From Ferrimonas balearica (lineage in GTDB: Bacteria; Pseudomonadota; Gammaproteobacteria; Enterobacterales; Shewanellaceae), in NCBI RefSeq assembly GCF_019802085.1, contig NZ_JAHVHV010000001.1:806001-870000 (forward strand): a stretch of 64,000 bases of DNA. Direction: 5' to 3'. The translations under genes and the position numbers were made by a program. Shown one piece after another: positions 8,415 through 18,194 of this stretch (positions are counted from its first letter, which is position 1; every line of letters starts with the position of its first letter). The notes under the pieces are model-generated. The model made no database searches. It worked only from the letters and a program-made list of their open reading frames with translations, and was not told the origin of the DNA.

Positions 8415-11400
8415 TTGAGTCACGCCAACCCCTTCGCCCCGGAACACCTCGCCCTTTGCATGCAGGCGGACGCCGCCGCCATCCGCCGACGCCTGTCGGG
8501 GATGAAACGAGTCCAGGACAAGGCCAAAAAAGCCCAGATCACCGAGCAGCTCACCGAACTGGTGGGCCGAAGCCAGGCCCGGGTGGCCCTGCGGGCGCAG
8601 AACGCCCCCAAGGTGCGCTATCCGGACCTGCCGGTCTCGGACAAGCGGGAGGCCATCGCCGAGGCGATCGCCAACCACCAGGTGGTGATCGTGGCGGGGG
8701 AGACCGGCTCGGGCAAAACCACTCAGCTGCCTAAGATCTGCCTGGAGCTGGGTCGCGGCCAGCGGGGCCTTATCGGCCACACCCAGCCCCGACGCCTGGC
8801 GGCCCGGGCGGTGGCCACCCGGGTGGCCCAGGAGCTGGAGTCGCCCTTGGGCCAGCACGTGGGGTTCAAGGTGCGCTTTGCCGATCAGAGCTCGCCGGAC
8901 AGCTACGTCAAGCTGATGACCGACGGGATCCTGTTGGCGGAGATCCAGCACGACCGCTGGCTGGACCAATACGACACCCTGATCATCGATGAGGCCCACG
9001 AGCGCAGCCTCAACATCGACTTCATCCTCGGTTACCTGAAGCAGCTGCTGCCCAAGCGTCCGGATCTGAAGATCATCATCACCTCCGCCACCATCGACGT
9101 GGCGCGCTTCTCTCACCACTTCGATGCCGCCCCCATCATCGAGGTCTCCGGCCGCACCTTCCCGGTGGAGCAGCGCTACCTGCCCCTGGTGCAGGAGGAG
9201 GGGCCGGACCTGGATCCGATGGAGGGGATCTTCGCCGCAGTGGACGAACTGTGCGACGAGGGCCCAGGGGACATCCTCATCTTTATGAACGGCGAGCGGG
9301 AGATCCGCGACGCGGCGGACGCCCTCAATCGCCGTAACCTGCGGGACACCGAGATCCTGCCCCTCTATGCCCGGCTCTCCCACGCCGAGCAGGCGCGGAT
9401 CTTCGCCCCCCATGGCGGGCGGCGCATCGTGCTGGCCACCAACGTGGCGGAGACCTCGTTGACGGTGCCGGGGATCAAGTACGTGATTGACCCGGGCACC
9501 GCCCGCATCAGCCGCTACAGCTACCGTACCAAGGTGCAGCGCCTGCCCATCGAGCCCATCTCCCAGGCCAGCGCCAACCAGCGTGCCGGCCGTTGTGGCC
9601 GGGTCAGCGAGGGGATCTGCATCCGCCTCTACAGCCAGGAGGACTTCGAGTCCCGGCCGGAGTTCACCGATCCGGAGATCCTGCGCACCAACCTGGGCTC
9701 GGTGATCTTGCAGATGCTGGCCCTGGGGCTGGGGGACATCGCCGCCTTCCCCTTTATCCAGCCGCCGGATCACCGCCACATCAAGGACGGCATGACCCTG
9801 CTCGAAGAGCTGGCGGCCATCACGGTGCACAAGGGCGTGCCCAAGATGAGCCCCCTGGGGCGCAAACTGGCCCGCTTGCCCATCGATCCGCGCCTGGCGC
9901 GCATGGTGATCGAGGCCCAGAAGCAGGGCTGCGTCCACGAGGTGATGGTGATCGCCGCGGCCCTCTCCATCCAGGACCCGCGGGAGCGGCCGGTGGATCG
10001 TCAGCAGGCGGCGGACGAGAAGCACAGCCGCTTTGTCGACAAAAGCTCCGATTTCCTCGCCTTTTTGAACCTCTGGGATCACCTCAAGGCCCAGCAGAAG
10101 GCCCTGTCCGGCAACCAGTTCCGCCGTTTGTGCAAAAGCGAGTTTCTCAACTACCTGCGGGTGCGGGAGTGGCAGGATCTCTACTCCCAGCTGCGCCAGA
10201 GCCTCAGCGATCTGGACATCCGGCTGACCCTGGGGGAGCGGGCCGGTGACGATCAGATCCACCGGGCGCTGCTGGCCGGGCTGCTCTCCCACATCGGCAT
10301 GAAGGAGGCGGAGGGCCACTTCAAAGGCGCCCGCAACACCAAGTTCTACGTCTTCCCCGGCTCCAAGCTGGCCAAGAAACCGCCCAAATGGGTGATGGCG
10401 GCGGAGCTGACCGAAACCAGCCGCCTGTTCGCCCGCACCGTGGCCAAGTTCGACCCGGACTGGGTGGAGGCCCTGGCGGAACACCTGGTCAAGCGCAGCC
10501 ACAGCGAGCCCCACTGGGAGAAGAAACCCGGCTCCGTGGTGGCCTACGAGCAGGTCAGCCTCTACGGCGTGGTGGTGGTGCCCAAGCGCAAGGTGCAGTA
10601 CGGCCCGGTGAACGCCGTCGAGGCGCGGGAGATCTTCCTGCGCGAGGCCTTGGTGGCCGGCGAGCTGGGGCTCAATGAAAGCTTCCTCAAGAAGAACCTG
10701 GCGCTCATCGACGAGGTGCAGGATCTGGAGCACAAGTCCCGCCGCCGGGACATCCTGGTGGACGAGCAGACCCTCTACGCCTTTTATGATGAACGGGTGC
10801 CGGAAGGGATCTACACCCGCCAGCGCTTCCAGGGCTGGTGGAGCCAACAGCGGCGCCAGACCCTGGATCTGCTGGACCTGGCCAAGTCGGACCTGATGAA
10901 GCGCGACGCCGACCACGTCGGTGAGCAGGACTACCCGGATTTCTGGACCCAGGACGGCATCACCTTGCCCCTCTCCTACCAGTTTGAGCCCAGCGCCGAG
11001 GACGACGGCGTCTCGCTGCACCTGCCCATCGCGCTGCTCAACCAGGTGGAGCCCGAGGGCTTCGATTACCTGGTGCCGGGGCTGCGCCACGAGCTGCTGG
11101 TCGCCCTCATCAAGACCCTGCCCAAGCCCCTGCGCCGCAACTTTGTGCCGGCCCCCAACTACGCCGGTGCGGCGCTGGAGACCATCACCCCCTTCGAGAT
11201 GCCGCTGCTCGAGGCCCTGTGCAAGCAGCTGTTGCGGATGACCGGCACCCGGGTGACCCCGGAGGACTTTGACCTGAGTGCCCTGGACCGCCACCTGACC
11301 TTCAACTTCAAGGTGGAGGACGACAAGGGCAAGCTCATCGCCCAGGGCCGGGACCTGCTGGCCCTCAAGGCCCAACTGAAAGGCCAGATGAAGCAGGTGA

Positions 11401-12287
11401 TCGCCAAGGTCGCCGACAGCGGCATCGAACGCTCGGGGCTGACCGACTGGACCCTGGGGGACTTGCCCAAGAGCTACGAGCAGAAGCGGGGGGCCTACGC
11501 GGTCAAGGCCTACCCGGCACTGGTGGACGAGGGGGAAAGCGTGGCGGTCAAGCTGTTCGACGCCGAGGACAAGGCCGCGGCCGCCAACCGCGCCGGCCTG
11601 CGCAAGCTGCTGCTCATCAATGTCCCCAGTCCGGTGAAATACCTGCAGCAGAAACTGCCCAACAAGGCCAAGCTGGCGATGTACTTCAACCCCTTCGGCC
11701 GGGTGGACCTGCTGATCGGCGACTGCATCGACGCCGGCATCGATAAGATCCTCACCGAGCATGGGCTGTCGGTGTCCGACAAGGCGGGCTTCGAGGCCGC
11801 CCGGGAGGTGGTGCGGGCAGAGCTCAACGACACCGTGGTGGCCATCGCCGCCCAGGTGGAGCGGGTGCTGACCCTCTGGGGCACCATCCGCAAGAAGCTC
11901 AAGGGTAAGATCAGCCTGGAGATCGCCTTCGCCATGTCGGACATTCAGGCCCAATTGGACCGCCTGGTGTACAAGGGTTTCGTGGCGGACACCGGCTGGG
12001 ATCGCCTGGAGGACCTGGGTCGCTACCTCAAGGGCGTCGAGCGGCGCCTGGAGAAGCTGCCGGTGGATCCCCACAGGGACAAGCTGCACCTGCTCAAGGT
12101 GCAGAAGGTGGAGCAGGCCTACCAGGCGGCGCTCAACAAGGTGCCCAAGGGTCAGTCGGTGCCAGAGCCGCTCAAAGCGGTGCGCTGGCTGCTGGAGGAG
12201 TACCGGATCTCCTGCTTTGCCCAGGCGCTTGGCACCAAGGTGCCCATCTCCGATAAACGCATTCTCAATGCCCTGAACGAACTGTGA
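8415..12287 (+). CDS. hrpA: ATP-dependent RNA helicase HrpA
   Basis: A 1290-residue DEAH-box helicase. Walker A GETGSGKTTQ lies at 95-104, DEAH at 192-195, followed by SATID, helicase C with QRAGRCGR, the HA2 and OB-fold regions, and the long C-terminal DUF3418 region typical of HrpA. HrpA acts in mRNA processing and in resolving stalled ribosomes. The start is a TTG at 8415, chosen because the first in-frame ATG (8460) would cut into the N-terminal region; this remains uncertain. A GC-rich inverted repeat without a T-run (about 8314-8345) separates it from the cyclase gene. Confidence 0.95.
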   Translation: MSHANPFAPEHLALCMQADAAAIRRRLSGMKRVQDKAKKAQITEQLTELVGRSQARVALRAQNAPKVRYPDLPVSDKREAIAEAIANHQVVIVAGETGSGKTTQLPKICLELGRGQRGLIGHTQPRRLAARAVATRVAQELESPLGQHVGFKVRFADQSSPDSYVKLMTDGILLAEIQHDRWLDQYDTLIIDEAHERSLNIDFILGYLKQLLPKRPDLKIIITSATIDVARFSHHFDAAPIIEVSGRTFPVEQRYLPLVQEEGPDLDPMEGIFAAVDELCDEGPGDILIFMNGEREIRDAADALNRRNLRDTEILPLYARLSHAEQARIFAPHGGRRIVLATNVAETSLTVPGIKYVIDPGTARISRYSYRTKVQRLPIEPISQASANQRAGRCGRVSEGICIRLYSQEDFESRPEFTDPEILRTNLGSVILQMLALGLGDIAAFPFIQPPDHRHIKDGMTLLEELAAITVHKGVPKMSPLGRKLARLPIDPRLARMVIEAQKQGCVHEVMVIAAALSIQDPRERPVDRQQAADEKHSRFVDKSSDFLAFLNLWDHLKAQQKALSGNQFRRLCKSEFLNYLRVREWQDLYSQLRQSLSDLDIRLTLGERAGDDQIHRALLAGLLSHIGMKEAEGHFKGARNTKFYVFPGSKLAKKPPKWVMAAELTETSRLFARTVAKFDPDWVEALAEHLVKRSHSEPHWEKKPGSVVAYEQVSLYGVVVVPKRKVQYGPVNAVEAREIFLREALVAGELGLNESFLKKNLALIDEVQDLEHKSRRRDILVDEQTLYAFYDERVPEGIYTRQRFQGWWSQQRRQTLDLLDLAKSDLMKRDADHVGEQDYPDFWTQDGITLPLSYQFEPSAEDDGVSLHLPIALLNQVEPEGFDYLVPGLRHELLVALIKTLPKPLRRNFVPAPNYAGAALETITPFEMPLLEALCKQLLRMTGTRVTPEDFDLSALDRHLTFNFKVEDDKGKLIAQGRDLLALKAQLKGQMKQVIAKVADSGIERSGLTDWTLGDLPKSYEQKRGAYAVKAYPALVDEGESVAVKLFDAEDKAAAANRAGLRKLLLINVPSPVKYLQQKLPNKAKLAMYFNPFGRVDLLIGDCIDAGIDKILTEHGLSVSDKAGFEAAREVVRAELNDTVVAIAAQVERVLTLWGTIRKKLKGKISLEIAFAMSDIQAQLDRLVYKGFVADTGWDRLEDLGRYLKGVERRLEKLPVDPHRDKLHLLKVQKVEQAYQAALNKVPKGQSVPEPLKAVRWLLEEYRISCFAQALGTKVPISDKRILNALNEL

Positions 12288-12303
12288 GCCCAAAAGACGC
12301 ACT

Positions 12304-12999
12304 ATGAAAGAGACGGTCAAACTCATCGCCTTCGACGCCGACGACACCCTCTGGGTCAACGAACCCCACTACCGGGGGGCGGAGCAGGCTTACCTGGAGA
12401 TCCTCGGCCGCTACGTGGACAGCGACGACCTGGCGGCGCGACTTTACCAGACCGAGGTGAAGAACCTGCGGATCTTCGGCTACGGCGCCAAGGGCTACAT
12501 GCTGTCGATGATCGAAACCGCCCTGGAGCTGACCGATTACCGGGTCGAGGGGCGGGACATCGAGCGCATCATCCAGCTGGGCAAGGAGGTGCTCAGCTAC
12601 CCCATCGAGATTTTGCCCGGGGTGGAGGAGACCCTCACCGCGCTGCAGGGCTGCTACCCGCTGATGGTGATCACCAAAGGCGATCTGCTGGACCAGGAGA
12701 GCAAGGTGGCCCGCAGCGGTCTGGCGGACTACTTCGGCCGCATCGAGGTGGTCTCCGAAAAGGACAGCGCCACCTACCAGCGGCTCTTTACCCAGATGGC
12801 CCACGCCCCCCAGGAAGTGCTGATGGTGGGCAACTCGTTGAAATCTGACATCCTGCCGGTACTGGAGCTGGGAGGGCACGCCTGCCACGTGGATCCGGGC
12901 TACGACAGCTGGGTCCATGAACAGGTCAGCGATGAGTGCCTGGCCGAGCACCGCTTCCACAGCTTTGACCACATCGCTAAGCTGTTGACCCTGGTCTAA
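12304..12999 (+). CDS. HAD-superfamily hydrolase (phosphatase)
   Basis: A 231-residue HAD hydrolase. Motif I is FDADDTLW with nucleophile D11 and D13; motif II is MVITKGD; motif IV is MVGNSLKSDILPV. The cap is the helical type-1 insertion between motifs I and II, containing NLRIFGYGAKGYMLSMIETAL, which is characteristic of the YfnB/GS1-like subgroup. It is cytosolic and starts 16 bases after hrpA, so it may be co-transcribed. The substrate is probably a small phosphorylated metabolite. Confidence 0.88.
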   Translation: MKETVKLIAFDADDTLWVNEPHYRGAEQAYLEILGRYVDSDDLAARLYQTEVKNLRIFGYGAKGYMLSMIETALELTDYRVEGRDIERIIQLGKEVLSYPIEILPGVEETLTALQGCYPLMVITKGDLLDQESKVARSGLADYFGRIEVVSEKDSATYQRLFTQMAHAPQEVLMVGNSLKSDILPVLELGGHACHVDPGYDSWVHEQVSDECLAEHRFHSFDHIAKLLTLV

Positions 13000-13076
13000 A
13001 TCCCCAAAGAAAAAGGGGATCCAATCGGCCCGCTTTGTCGTATCATCGGGCAGGTTTCCCAACACGCTGCCGTACC

Positions 13077-14543
13077 ATGACGTTCGATTTTGACCTGCCC
13101 GACAACCTGGCCCAGTGCCAGCTGAGCCCCGCCCCCCAGACCCGGCCCCGTGTGGGGATCATCGGCGGTGGCGTGGCCGGCGCCACCGTGGCGCTGCGTC
13201 TGGCCCAGCAGGGGCACGTCGATGTGGTGCTGATGGAGAAGGGCCCCAGCCTGGTGAACGGGCCGCCCATGTGCCACCTGCACGCCGGTGGCAACCTCTA
13301 CCGGGAGATCAGCGACGCCCAGTGCCTCAAGCTGCTTCAACAGTCCATCGATACCCTCAAGCTCTACCCCCACGTGGCCAATGTGCGTCCCACGGTGATC
13401 GCCGTGCCCACCCGGGACGGCGGGGATCCCCAGGCCCTGCTGCCCCGGCTCCAGCGGGTGCAGGCCGCCTACGCCGAGCTGGTGGCGGCGGACCCGGAGA
13501 ACCGGGTGCTGGGGGACCCGGAGCACTACTACCGGCTGTTTGACCGCGACGCCATGATGGCGCTGCGCGATGCGCCGCTGCCGGAGCGCCCGGCAACGCC
13601 CGAACAGTGGATGATCCCCCTGGCCAAGACCCTGGATTTCGACCGGGTGCAGTGGCCCCTGGTGCTGGTGCAGGAGTACGGCCTCAGCCTGTTTCGCCTG
13701 GCCGCCAGCGCCGAGTTGGAGCTGGCCCGCCACCCCCAAGTGAGGGTGATGACCCACACCGCATTGACCGACGTGCGTCCCCAGGGCGCCGGCTGGGCGC
13801 TGCACTGCCGCCATCGGGGGGAGGAACAGGTGGTGGGGGTGGATTACCTGGTCAACGCCTGCGGCTACCGCACCGGCGAGCTGGACGACAAGTTGGGGGA
13901 GCCGCGCCAGCGCCTGGTGGAGTTCAAGGCCGCCTACCTCGCGTTCTGGCCCGAGGCCCAGGGCCATTGGCCGGAGGTGATCTTCCACGGCCAGCGGGGC
14001 ACGCCCGAGGGGATGGCTCAGCTGACCCCCTACGGTCGGGGGCTGTTCCAACTGCACGGCATGACCGAGGGGATCACCCTGTTTCGCCAGGGGCTGGTGG
14101 CCAGCGGCGCGCGCAGTGCCCAACCAAAGCTCGACCCTCGCTTCGAGCGCAAGATCCAGTGGGGCTGGGAGCCGGAGGTGGTGCAGTCACGCAGTGAAAA
14201 CGCCATCGCCCATCTGAGTCACTTCCTGCCCGGCTTCGCCTCCGCACGGCCCGGCGGGCCGCCGCTGTTTGGCGCCCAGCAGATCCCCGGTACGGATCCC
14301 AGCCTGCGAGCCGCCGACGTCTCCTTCGGCCGTCACCGCTACGCCCGCACCGAGATCGTCAAAGCCTCCTCGGCGCTGACCGCCGCCAACGCCATCGTTG
14401 ACGCCCTGGCCCGGGAGGGGTGGGCCGCCGGGCCGGACGAGCGACCTCAGCCGCCCCTGAGCCGCCAGGCGGTGGTGCAGAAGGCGGTGGCCCTGGCCCA
14501 GGCCCGCAACTACCCCGACGCCCTGGCCATCCCCACCGGCTAA
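13077..14543 (+). CDS. FAD-dependent oxidoreductase (DAO-like)
   Basis: A 488-residue flavoprotein. The dinucleotide-binding motif GIIGGGVAGATVALRLAQQG lies near residues 28-47, followed by an acidic strand end (VVLMEKGP). A central VVGVDYLVNACGYRTGEL and the C-terminal region fit the DAO fold. ATG 13077 is preferred over an in-frame TTG at 13035. MCHLHAGGNLYREISDAQC is distinctive, and the same layout occurs in uncharacterised marine gammaproteobacterial oxidoreductases as far as I recall. Soluble. Substrate unknown. It shares its last bases with the convergent membrane-anchored gene. Confidence 0.8.
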   Translation: MTFDFDLPDNLAQCQLSPAPQTRPRVGIIGGGVAGATVALRLAQQGHVDVVLMEKGPSLVNGPPMCHLHAGGNLYREISDAQCLKLLQQSIDTLKLYPHVANVRPTVIAVPTRDGGDPQALLPRLQRVQAAYAELVAADPENRVLGDPEHYYRLFDRDAMMALRDAPLPERPATPEQWMIPLAKTLDFDRVQWPLVLVQEYGLSLFRLAASAELELARHPQVRVMTHTALTDVRPQGAGWALHCRHRGEEQVVGVDYLVNACGYRTGELDDKLGEPRQRLVEFKAAYLAFWPEAQGHWPEVIFHGQRGTPEGMAQLTPYGRGLFQLHGMTEGITLFRQGLVASGARSAQPKLDPRFERKIQWGWEPEVVQSRSENAIAHLSHFLPGFASARPGGPPLFGAQQIPGTDPSLRAADVSFGRHRYARTEIVKASSALTAANAIVDALAREGWAAGPDERPQPPLSRQAVVQKAVALAQARNYPDALAIPTG

Positions 14544-14944
14544 GACGCCGCTTTGTTCAGCCAGGTCAGCTCGGCGCACTGGTGCTGCCGGGCGCTTTGC
14601 GCGGTCTGTGGCAGGCTGTCCGCCACGCCCATCAGGTAGGCCTTGGCAAAGATCAGCGCAAAGAAGGGGCGCTGGCTGCCGTCGTCCATGGGGGTAAGGT
14701 GGCGATTCAGCCGCAGGTTGAGGGCCAGGTTGTCGATTCGCTCCCCACGATTCATCGCCAGTTTGGCGCAGATCACCATCTGCTGGACCGCCGGATCCTC
14801 GATCAGTCGGTCGGCCAGGGGCACGAACCCCATGGTGGCGCTGCCGCCTCGGGCGATGATGAGCTGTTGATTCAGGGCGACGCCGAGCACGGCGCCGATA
14901 AGCAGGCCAAGGAGCAGGCCCAGTGCCAGGGAGCGTTTTTGCAT
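14540..14944 (-). CDS. small membrane-anchored protein of unknown function
   Basis: A 134-residue protein with one N-terminal TM helix (LALGLLLGLLIGAVLGVAL) and a periplasmic remainder containing the Cys pair of MVICAKLAMN and QHQCAELTW, which could form a disulfide. I do not recognise the family. The start is unclear: ATG 14944 has no visible ribosome-binding site, and an in-frame GTG immediately precedes it. Its TAG overlaps the TAA of the convergent oxidoreductase gene by four bases. Confidence 0.6.
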   Translation of the reverse strand: MQKRSLALGLLLGLLIGAVLGVALNQQLIIARGGSATMGFVPLADRLIEDPAVQQMVICAKLAMNRGERIDNLALNLRLNRHLTPMDDGSQRPFFALIFAKAYLMGVADSLPQTAQSARQHQCAELTWLNKAAS

Positions 14945-15038
14945 CACTATGGGTTCGAGTGGGTTTGCCCCTTGGAGTCGGGCCAAGGCAAAAGGTTCGC
15001 CGGCTTATGGCGAACCGTGAGCCTTGTCCCATGGGTTG

Positions 15039-15061
15039 GGGCCGGGCGCAACGCCCGGCCC
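15039..15061. repeat. perfect GC-rich inverted repeat downstream of the arylsulfatase gene
   Basis: A ten-base-pair stem GGGCCGGGCG with a three-base loop. It sits between the arylsulfatase stop and the start region of the small membrane gene. Neither strand has a T-run after it, so it is not an intrinsic terminator; it could be a transcript-stabilising hairpin or a pause site. Confidence 0.5.
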
Positions 15062-15068
15062 ATCAGGG

Positions 15069-16607
15069 TCAGTGGGCGCCGCCGGTTTGCATCATCTCCA
15101 TCACCTTGTCCAGGGAGAAGCTGGCGGCCTTTTGCCTCGGCGGGTACTCCTTGAAGGTGCCGAGAAACTGCCCGACGTAGGTCTGGGCGGGCACCAGCAG
15201 GTAGGCCCGGTCGATCATCCAGTCGTAGTAGGTGTTGGAGGTGATCAGTGCCTGCTCGTAAGGGTCCCGACGCAGGTTCAGGATCAGCGGCACCCGCAGG
15301 GGCACAAAGGGCTCCATCCAGACCCGGAAGGTGCCCGGGCTCTTCTGCTCCATAAAGATGATCTTCCAGTCCTGGTAACGCAGGGCGGTGAGATCGCCGT
15401 CATCGGAGAAGTAGAACACCTCGTTGCGGGGGCTGGGGATGGTCTGGGGATCCTTGAGGTGCGCGCTCAAGTCGTAGCCATCCAGGTGGATCTTGTACTC
15501 CCGGTTCAGGGCACCGGAGCGGTAGCCGTCCAGCAGATCCTGTTTGATGTCCGATTTGCCCGCCGCGGCGGCGAAGGTGGGCAGCCAGTCCATGTGGTGC
15601 ACCACGGCGTTGCTGATGCTGCCCTCGGGGATCACCCCGGGCCAGCGCACCACCGCGGGCACTCGCCAGCCGCCCTCCCAGTTGGTGTTCTTCTCCCCGC
15701 GGAAGGGGTTGGAGCCGGCGTCGGGCCAGGTGTTCTTGTGGGGGCCGTTGTCGGTGGAGTAGAAGACGATGGTGCTGTCGGCGATCTCCAACTCATCCAG
15801 CAGGTTAAGGAACATCCCCACCTGGCGATCGTGCTCCACCATGCCGTCGGAGTATTCGTCCTGGCCGGAGATCCCCCGGTGATCCGCCTTCACGTGGGTG
15901 CGAAAGTGCATCCGGGTGGCGTTCCACCAGACAAACCAGGGGGTGCCCGCGGCGGTCTGCTCACGGATAAAGGCCATGGCGGCGTCGGCGGTCTCCTGGT
16001 CCACGGTCTCCATCCGCTTGGCGGTCAGGGGCCCGGTGTCCTCGATGGTGCCACCGGCTTGGCTGCGCAGCACCCCACGGGGGCCGAACTTCTCGCGAAA
16101 CGCCGGATCCTGGGGGTAGTCCTCGTTCTCCGGCTCCTCCTCGGCGTTGAGGTGATAGAGGTTGCCGAAGAAGACGTCGAAGCCGTGGTTGGTGGGCAGG
16201 TGCTCGTCCCGGTCACCCAGATGGTTCTTGCCGAACTGGCCGGTGGCGTAACCCTGATCCTTGAGCACCACGGCGATGGTGGGGTCTTCCACCATCATCC
16301 CCTCCTTGGCACCGGGCAGGCCCACCTTGGACAGGCCGGTGCGAAACACGCTCTGGCCGGTGATAAAGGAGGAGCGGCCGGCGGTGCAGCTTTGCTCGGC
16401 GTAGTAGTCGGTGAAGATGAGCCCCTCGTCGGCGATGCGATCGATGTTGGGGGTGTGGTAGCCCATCATGCCCATGCTGTAGGCGCTGACATTGGACTGG
16501 CCGATGTCATCGCCCCAGAGCACGAGGATGTTGGGTTTTTCGGCGGCGTGAAGGGGGAAGAGCAGGGCGCTGAGGCCCAGCAACAGGAACGGGCGCAACC
16601 GGTGCAT
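15069..16607 (-). CDS. secreted arylsulfatase
   Basis: A 512-residue type-I sulfatase. After a signal peptide (residues 1-22) comes NILVLWGDDIGQ (metal ligands D33, D34) and the modification motif C74-T-A-G-R, in which Cys would be converted to formylglycine. TGQFGKNHLGDRDEHLPTNHGFD (in parts) and STDNGPH are the other family blocks. The start ATG 16607 has AGGAGA upstream. It should cleave sulfate esters in the periplasm, as expected for a marine bacterium. No formylglycine-generating enzyme or sulfated-glycan locus is in the window. Confidence 0.92.
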   Translation of the reverse strand: MHRLRPFLLLGLSALLFPLHAAEKPNILVLWGDDIGQSNVSAYSMGMMGYHTPNIDRIADEGLIFTDYYAEQSCTAGRSSFITGQSVFRTGLSKVGLPGAKEGMMVEDPTIAVVLKDQGYATGQFGKNHLGDRDEHLPTNHGFDVFFGNLYHLNAEEEPENEDYPQDPAFREKFGPRGVLRSQAGGTIEDTGPLTAKRMETVDQETADAAMAFIREQTAAGTPWFVWWNATRMHFRTHVKADHRGISGQDEYSDGMVEHDRQVGMFLNLLDELEIADSTIVFYSTDNGPHKNTWPDAGSNPFRGEKNTNWEGGWRVPAVVRWPGVIPEGSISNAVVHHMDWLPTFAAAAGKSDIKQDLLDGYRSGALNREYKIHLDGYDLSAHLKDPQTIPSPRNEVFYFSDDGDLTALRYQDWKIIFMEQKSPGTFRVWMEPFVPLRVPLILNLRRDPYEQALITSNTYYDWMIDRAYLLVPAQTYVGQFLGTFKEYPPRQKAASFSLDKVMEMMQTGGAH

Positions 16608-16721
16608 GGGAGGGTCTCCTGGCAGCAACAACGGGTGGGCAAGGCGTTGGAACAACTTCGTCTTGCCACGACCCACAACGGGCTACCACCAGTGTAGACA
16701 CTTCACCGGCGCGCGACGGGC

Positions 16722-18182
16722 TCAGAGGAGTGGGGCGAACATGTAGAAGAACTGCTCCACCAGCTTGTGCCGCACCGGGCGGTCCTGCCACTGCTCCAGT
16801 TTCAATGGGTAGGATTGCGCCAGGTAGTGGTCATTGAGCGCCTTGAGATCGGCACAGAGGGCCTCGTCGTCCAGCGCCAGGGTGATCTCGCCGTTGAGCT
16901 TCAGGCTGCGGATGTCCAGGTTTACCGTGCCCAGCAGGCAGTGATCGTCGTCGATCAGCAGCGACTTGGTGTGCAACAGGCCGCCCTGGAAGCGGTGGAT
17001 CTCCACTCCGGCGCGCAGCAGCTCGGTAAAGAAGGAGCGGCTGGCCCACTCCACCATCACCGAATCGTTCTTGTCCGGCACGATAAGCTGCACCCGCACG
17101 CCACGGTGGGCGGCGGTCTTGAGCGCCTCCATCAGCTGTTCGCTGGGCACAAAGTAGGGGGAGCAGAGGGTCAGGCTGGTCTTGGCGTGGTAGATGGAGA
17201 GCAGCAACACCTGCTGGATGACGTTGTAGGGCAGCCCCGGGCCCGAGGGGATCACCTGCAGGGTGTCCTTGCCGTGGGGGTCGTGGGCCAGGGTGCAGAA
17301 GCGGGGCACCGGCGGCAGGTGGCGCTCGCCGGTCTCCACCTCCCAGTCCCAGGCCTGGATGGAGCGCATCAAAGAGACCGCCGGTCCGGTGATCCTCAGC
17401 ATGATGTCCACCCACTCGCCCACACCGGCGTCCTTCTTGAACACCCGGCTGTCCGCCAGGTTCATGGAGCCGGTATAGCCGATGGCGTTGTCGATCACCA
17501 CGATCTTGCGATGCTGACGCAGGTCCAGGCGGCGGAAGAACATCCGCAGTGGGCTGACCGCCAGAGCCTCCACCACCTCGACGCCGGCCTCCTCCAGTCG
17601 ACGCCGCCAGCGGCTGTTGAAGAAGCTGCGGCTGCCGGCGGCGTCCAGCAGCAGCTGGACGTGCACATTGCGCTCCCGGGCGCGGATCAGGGCCTCGGCC
17701 ACGTCGTCCGCCCGGCCGCCGGGGCTCCAGATGTAAAACTCCAGCGCCACCTGGGTTTTGGCCTGGTCGATGTCGCGGATAAGGTGCTCGAAGATGGCAT
17801 CGCCGTTGTCCAGCAGCGTCAGGTCGTTGCCCACCAGGGAGGGGATCCCGGTGCGGTTGAGACTCAAGGCGTGGATGGGGCGGGCGTGCTGGCCCATCTG
17901 GGGGACGGATTCCCGGTGCTGACGGGCCACTTCGCCAAACCACTGGGCGTAAGACTCGAACATCGCCTCGGCGCGGCTGGAGCGCTTCTTACCCAGGTTG
18001 AGCTCGCCAAACAGCAGGTAACAGGCCACGCCGAACAGGGGAATGATGTAGATCAGCAGCAGCCAGGCGAGGGAGACGCCAAAGGGGCGGCGGCGCAGGG
18101 CGATGCGCAACGACACGGCCACCACCAGCAGCCAGTAGCCGATGAAGGCCAGCCAGGTGGCCGCCTGATAGAGGTTATCCAT
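16722..18182 (-). CDS. cls: cardiolipin synthase (phospholipase D family)
   Basis: A 486-residue ClsA-type enzyme. Two N-terminal TM helices (about 10-27 and 38-58) are followed by two PLD HKD motifs: HRKIVVIDNAIGYTGSMN near residue 225 and HTKSLLIDDDHCLLGTVN near residue 400. It condenses two phosphatidylglycerols into cardiolipin and glycerol at the inner membrane. The ending EQFFYMFAPLL is typical of ClsA. The downstream endonuclease-fold gene is transcribed first and ends 12 bases before it, so the two may share a transcript. Family is very clear; ClsA versus another paralogue is slightly less so. Confidence 0.92.
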   Translation of the reverse strand: MDNLYQAATWLAFIGYWLLVVAVSLRIALRRRPFGVSLAWLLLIYIIPLFGVACYLLFGELNLGKKRSSRAEAMFESYAQWFGEVARQHRESVPQMGQHARPIHALSLNRTGIPSLVGNDLTLLDNGDAIFEHLIRDIDQAKTQVALEFYIWSPGGRADDVAEALIRARERNVHVQLLLDAAGSRSFFNSRWRRRLEEAGVEVVEALAVSPLRMFFRRLDLRQHRKIVVIDNAIGYTGSMNLADSRVFKKDAGVGEWVDIMLRITGPAVSLMRSIQAWDWEVETGERHLPPVPRFCTLAHDPHGKDTLQVIPSGPGLPYNVIQQVLLLSIYHAKTSLTLCSPYFVPSEQLMEALKTAAHRGVRVQLIVPDKNDSVMVEWASRSFFTELLRAGVEIHRFQGGLLHTKSLLIDDDHCLLGTVNLDIRSLKLNGEITLALDDEALCADLKALNDHYLAQSYPLKLEQWQDRPVRHKLVEQFFYMFAPLL

Positions 18183-18194
18183 CTAAGAGCTTGG

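Noticed and set aside
8301..12359. A 1352-residue open frame antisense to hrpA
   Set aside because: It mirrors the hrpA codons in a GC-rich genome, is rich in His, Gln, Leu and Gly shadow residues, and has no ribosome-binding site or recognisable domain.
15039..15061. Intrinsic terminator of the arylsulfatase gene
   Set aside because: The stem is strong but neither strand has the T-run needed; kept only as an inverted repeat.
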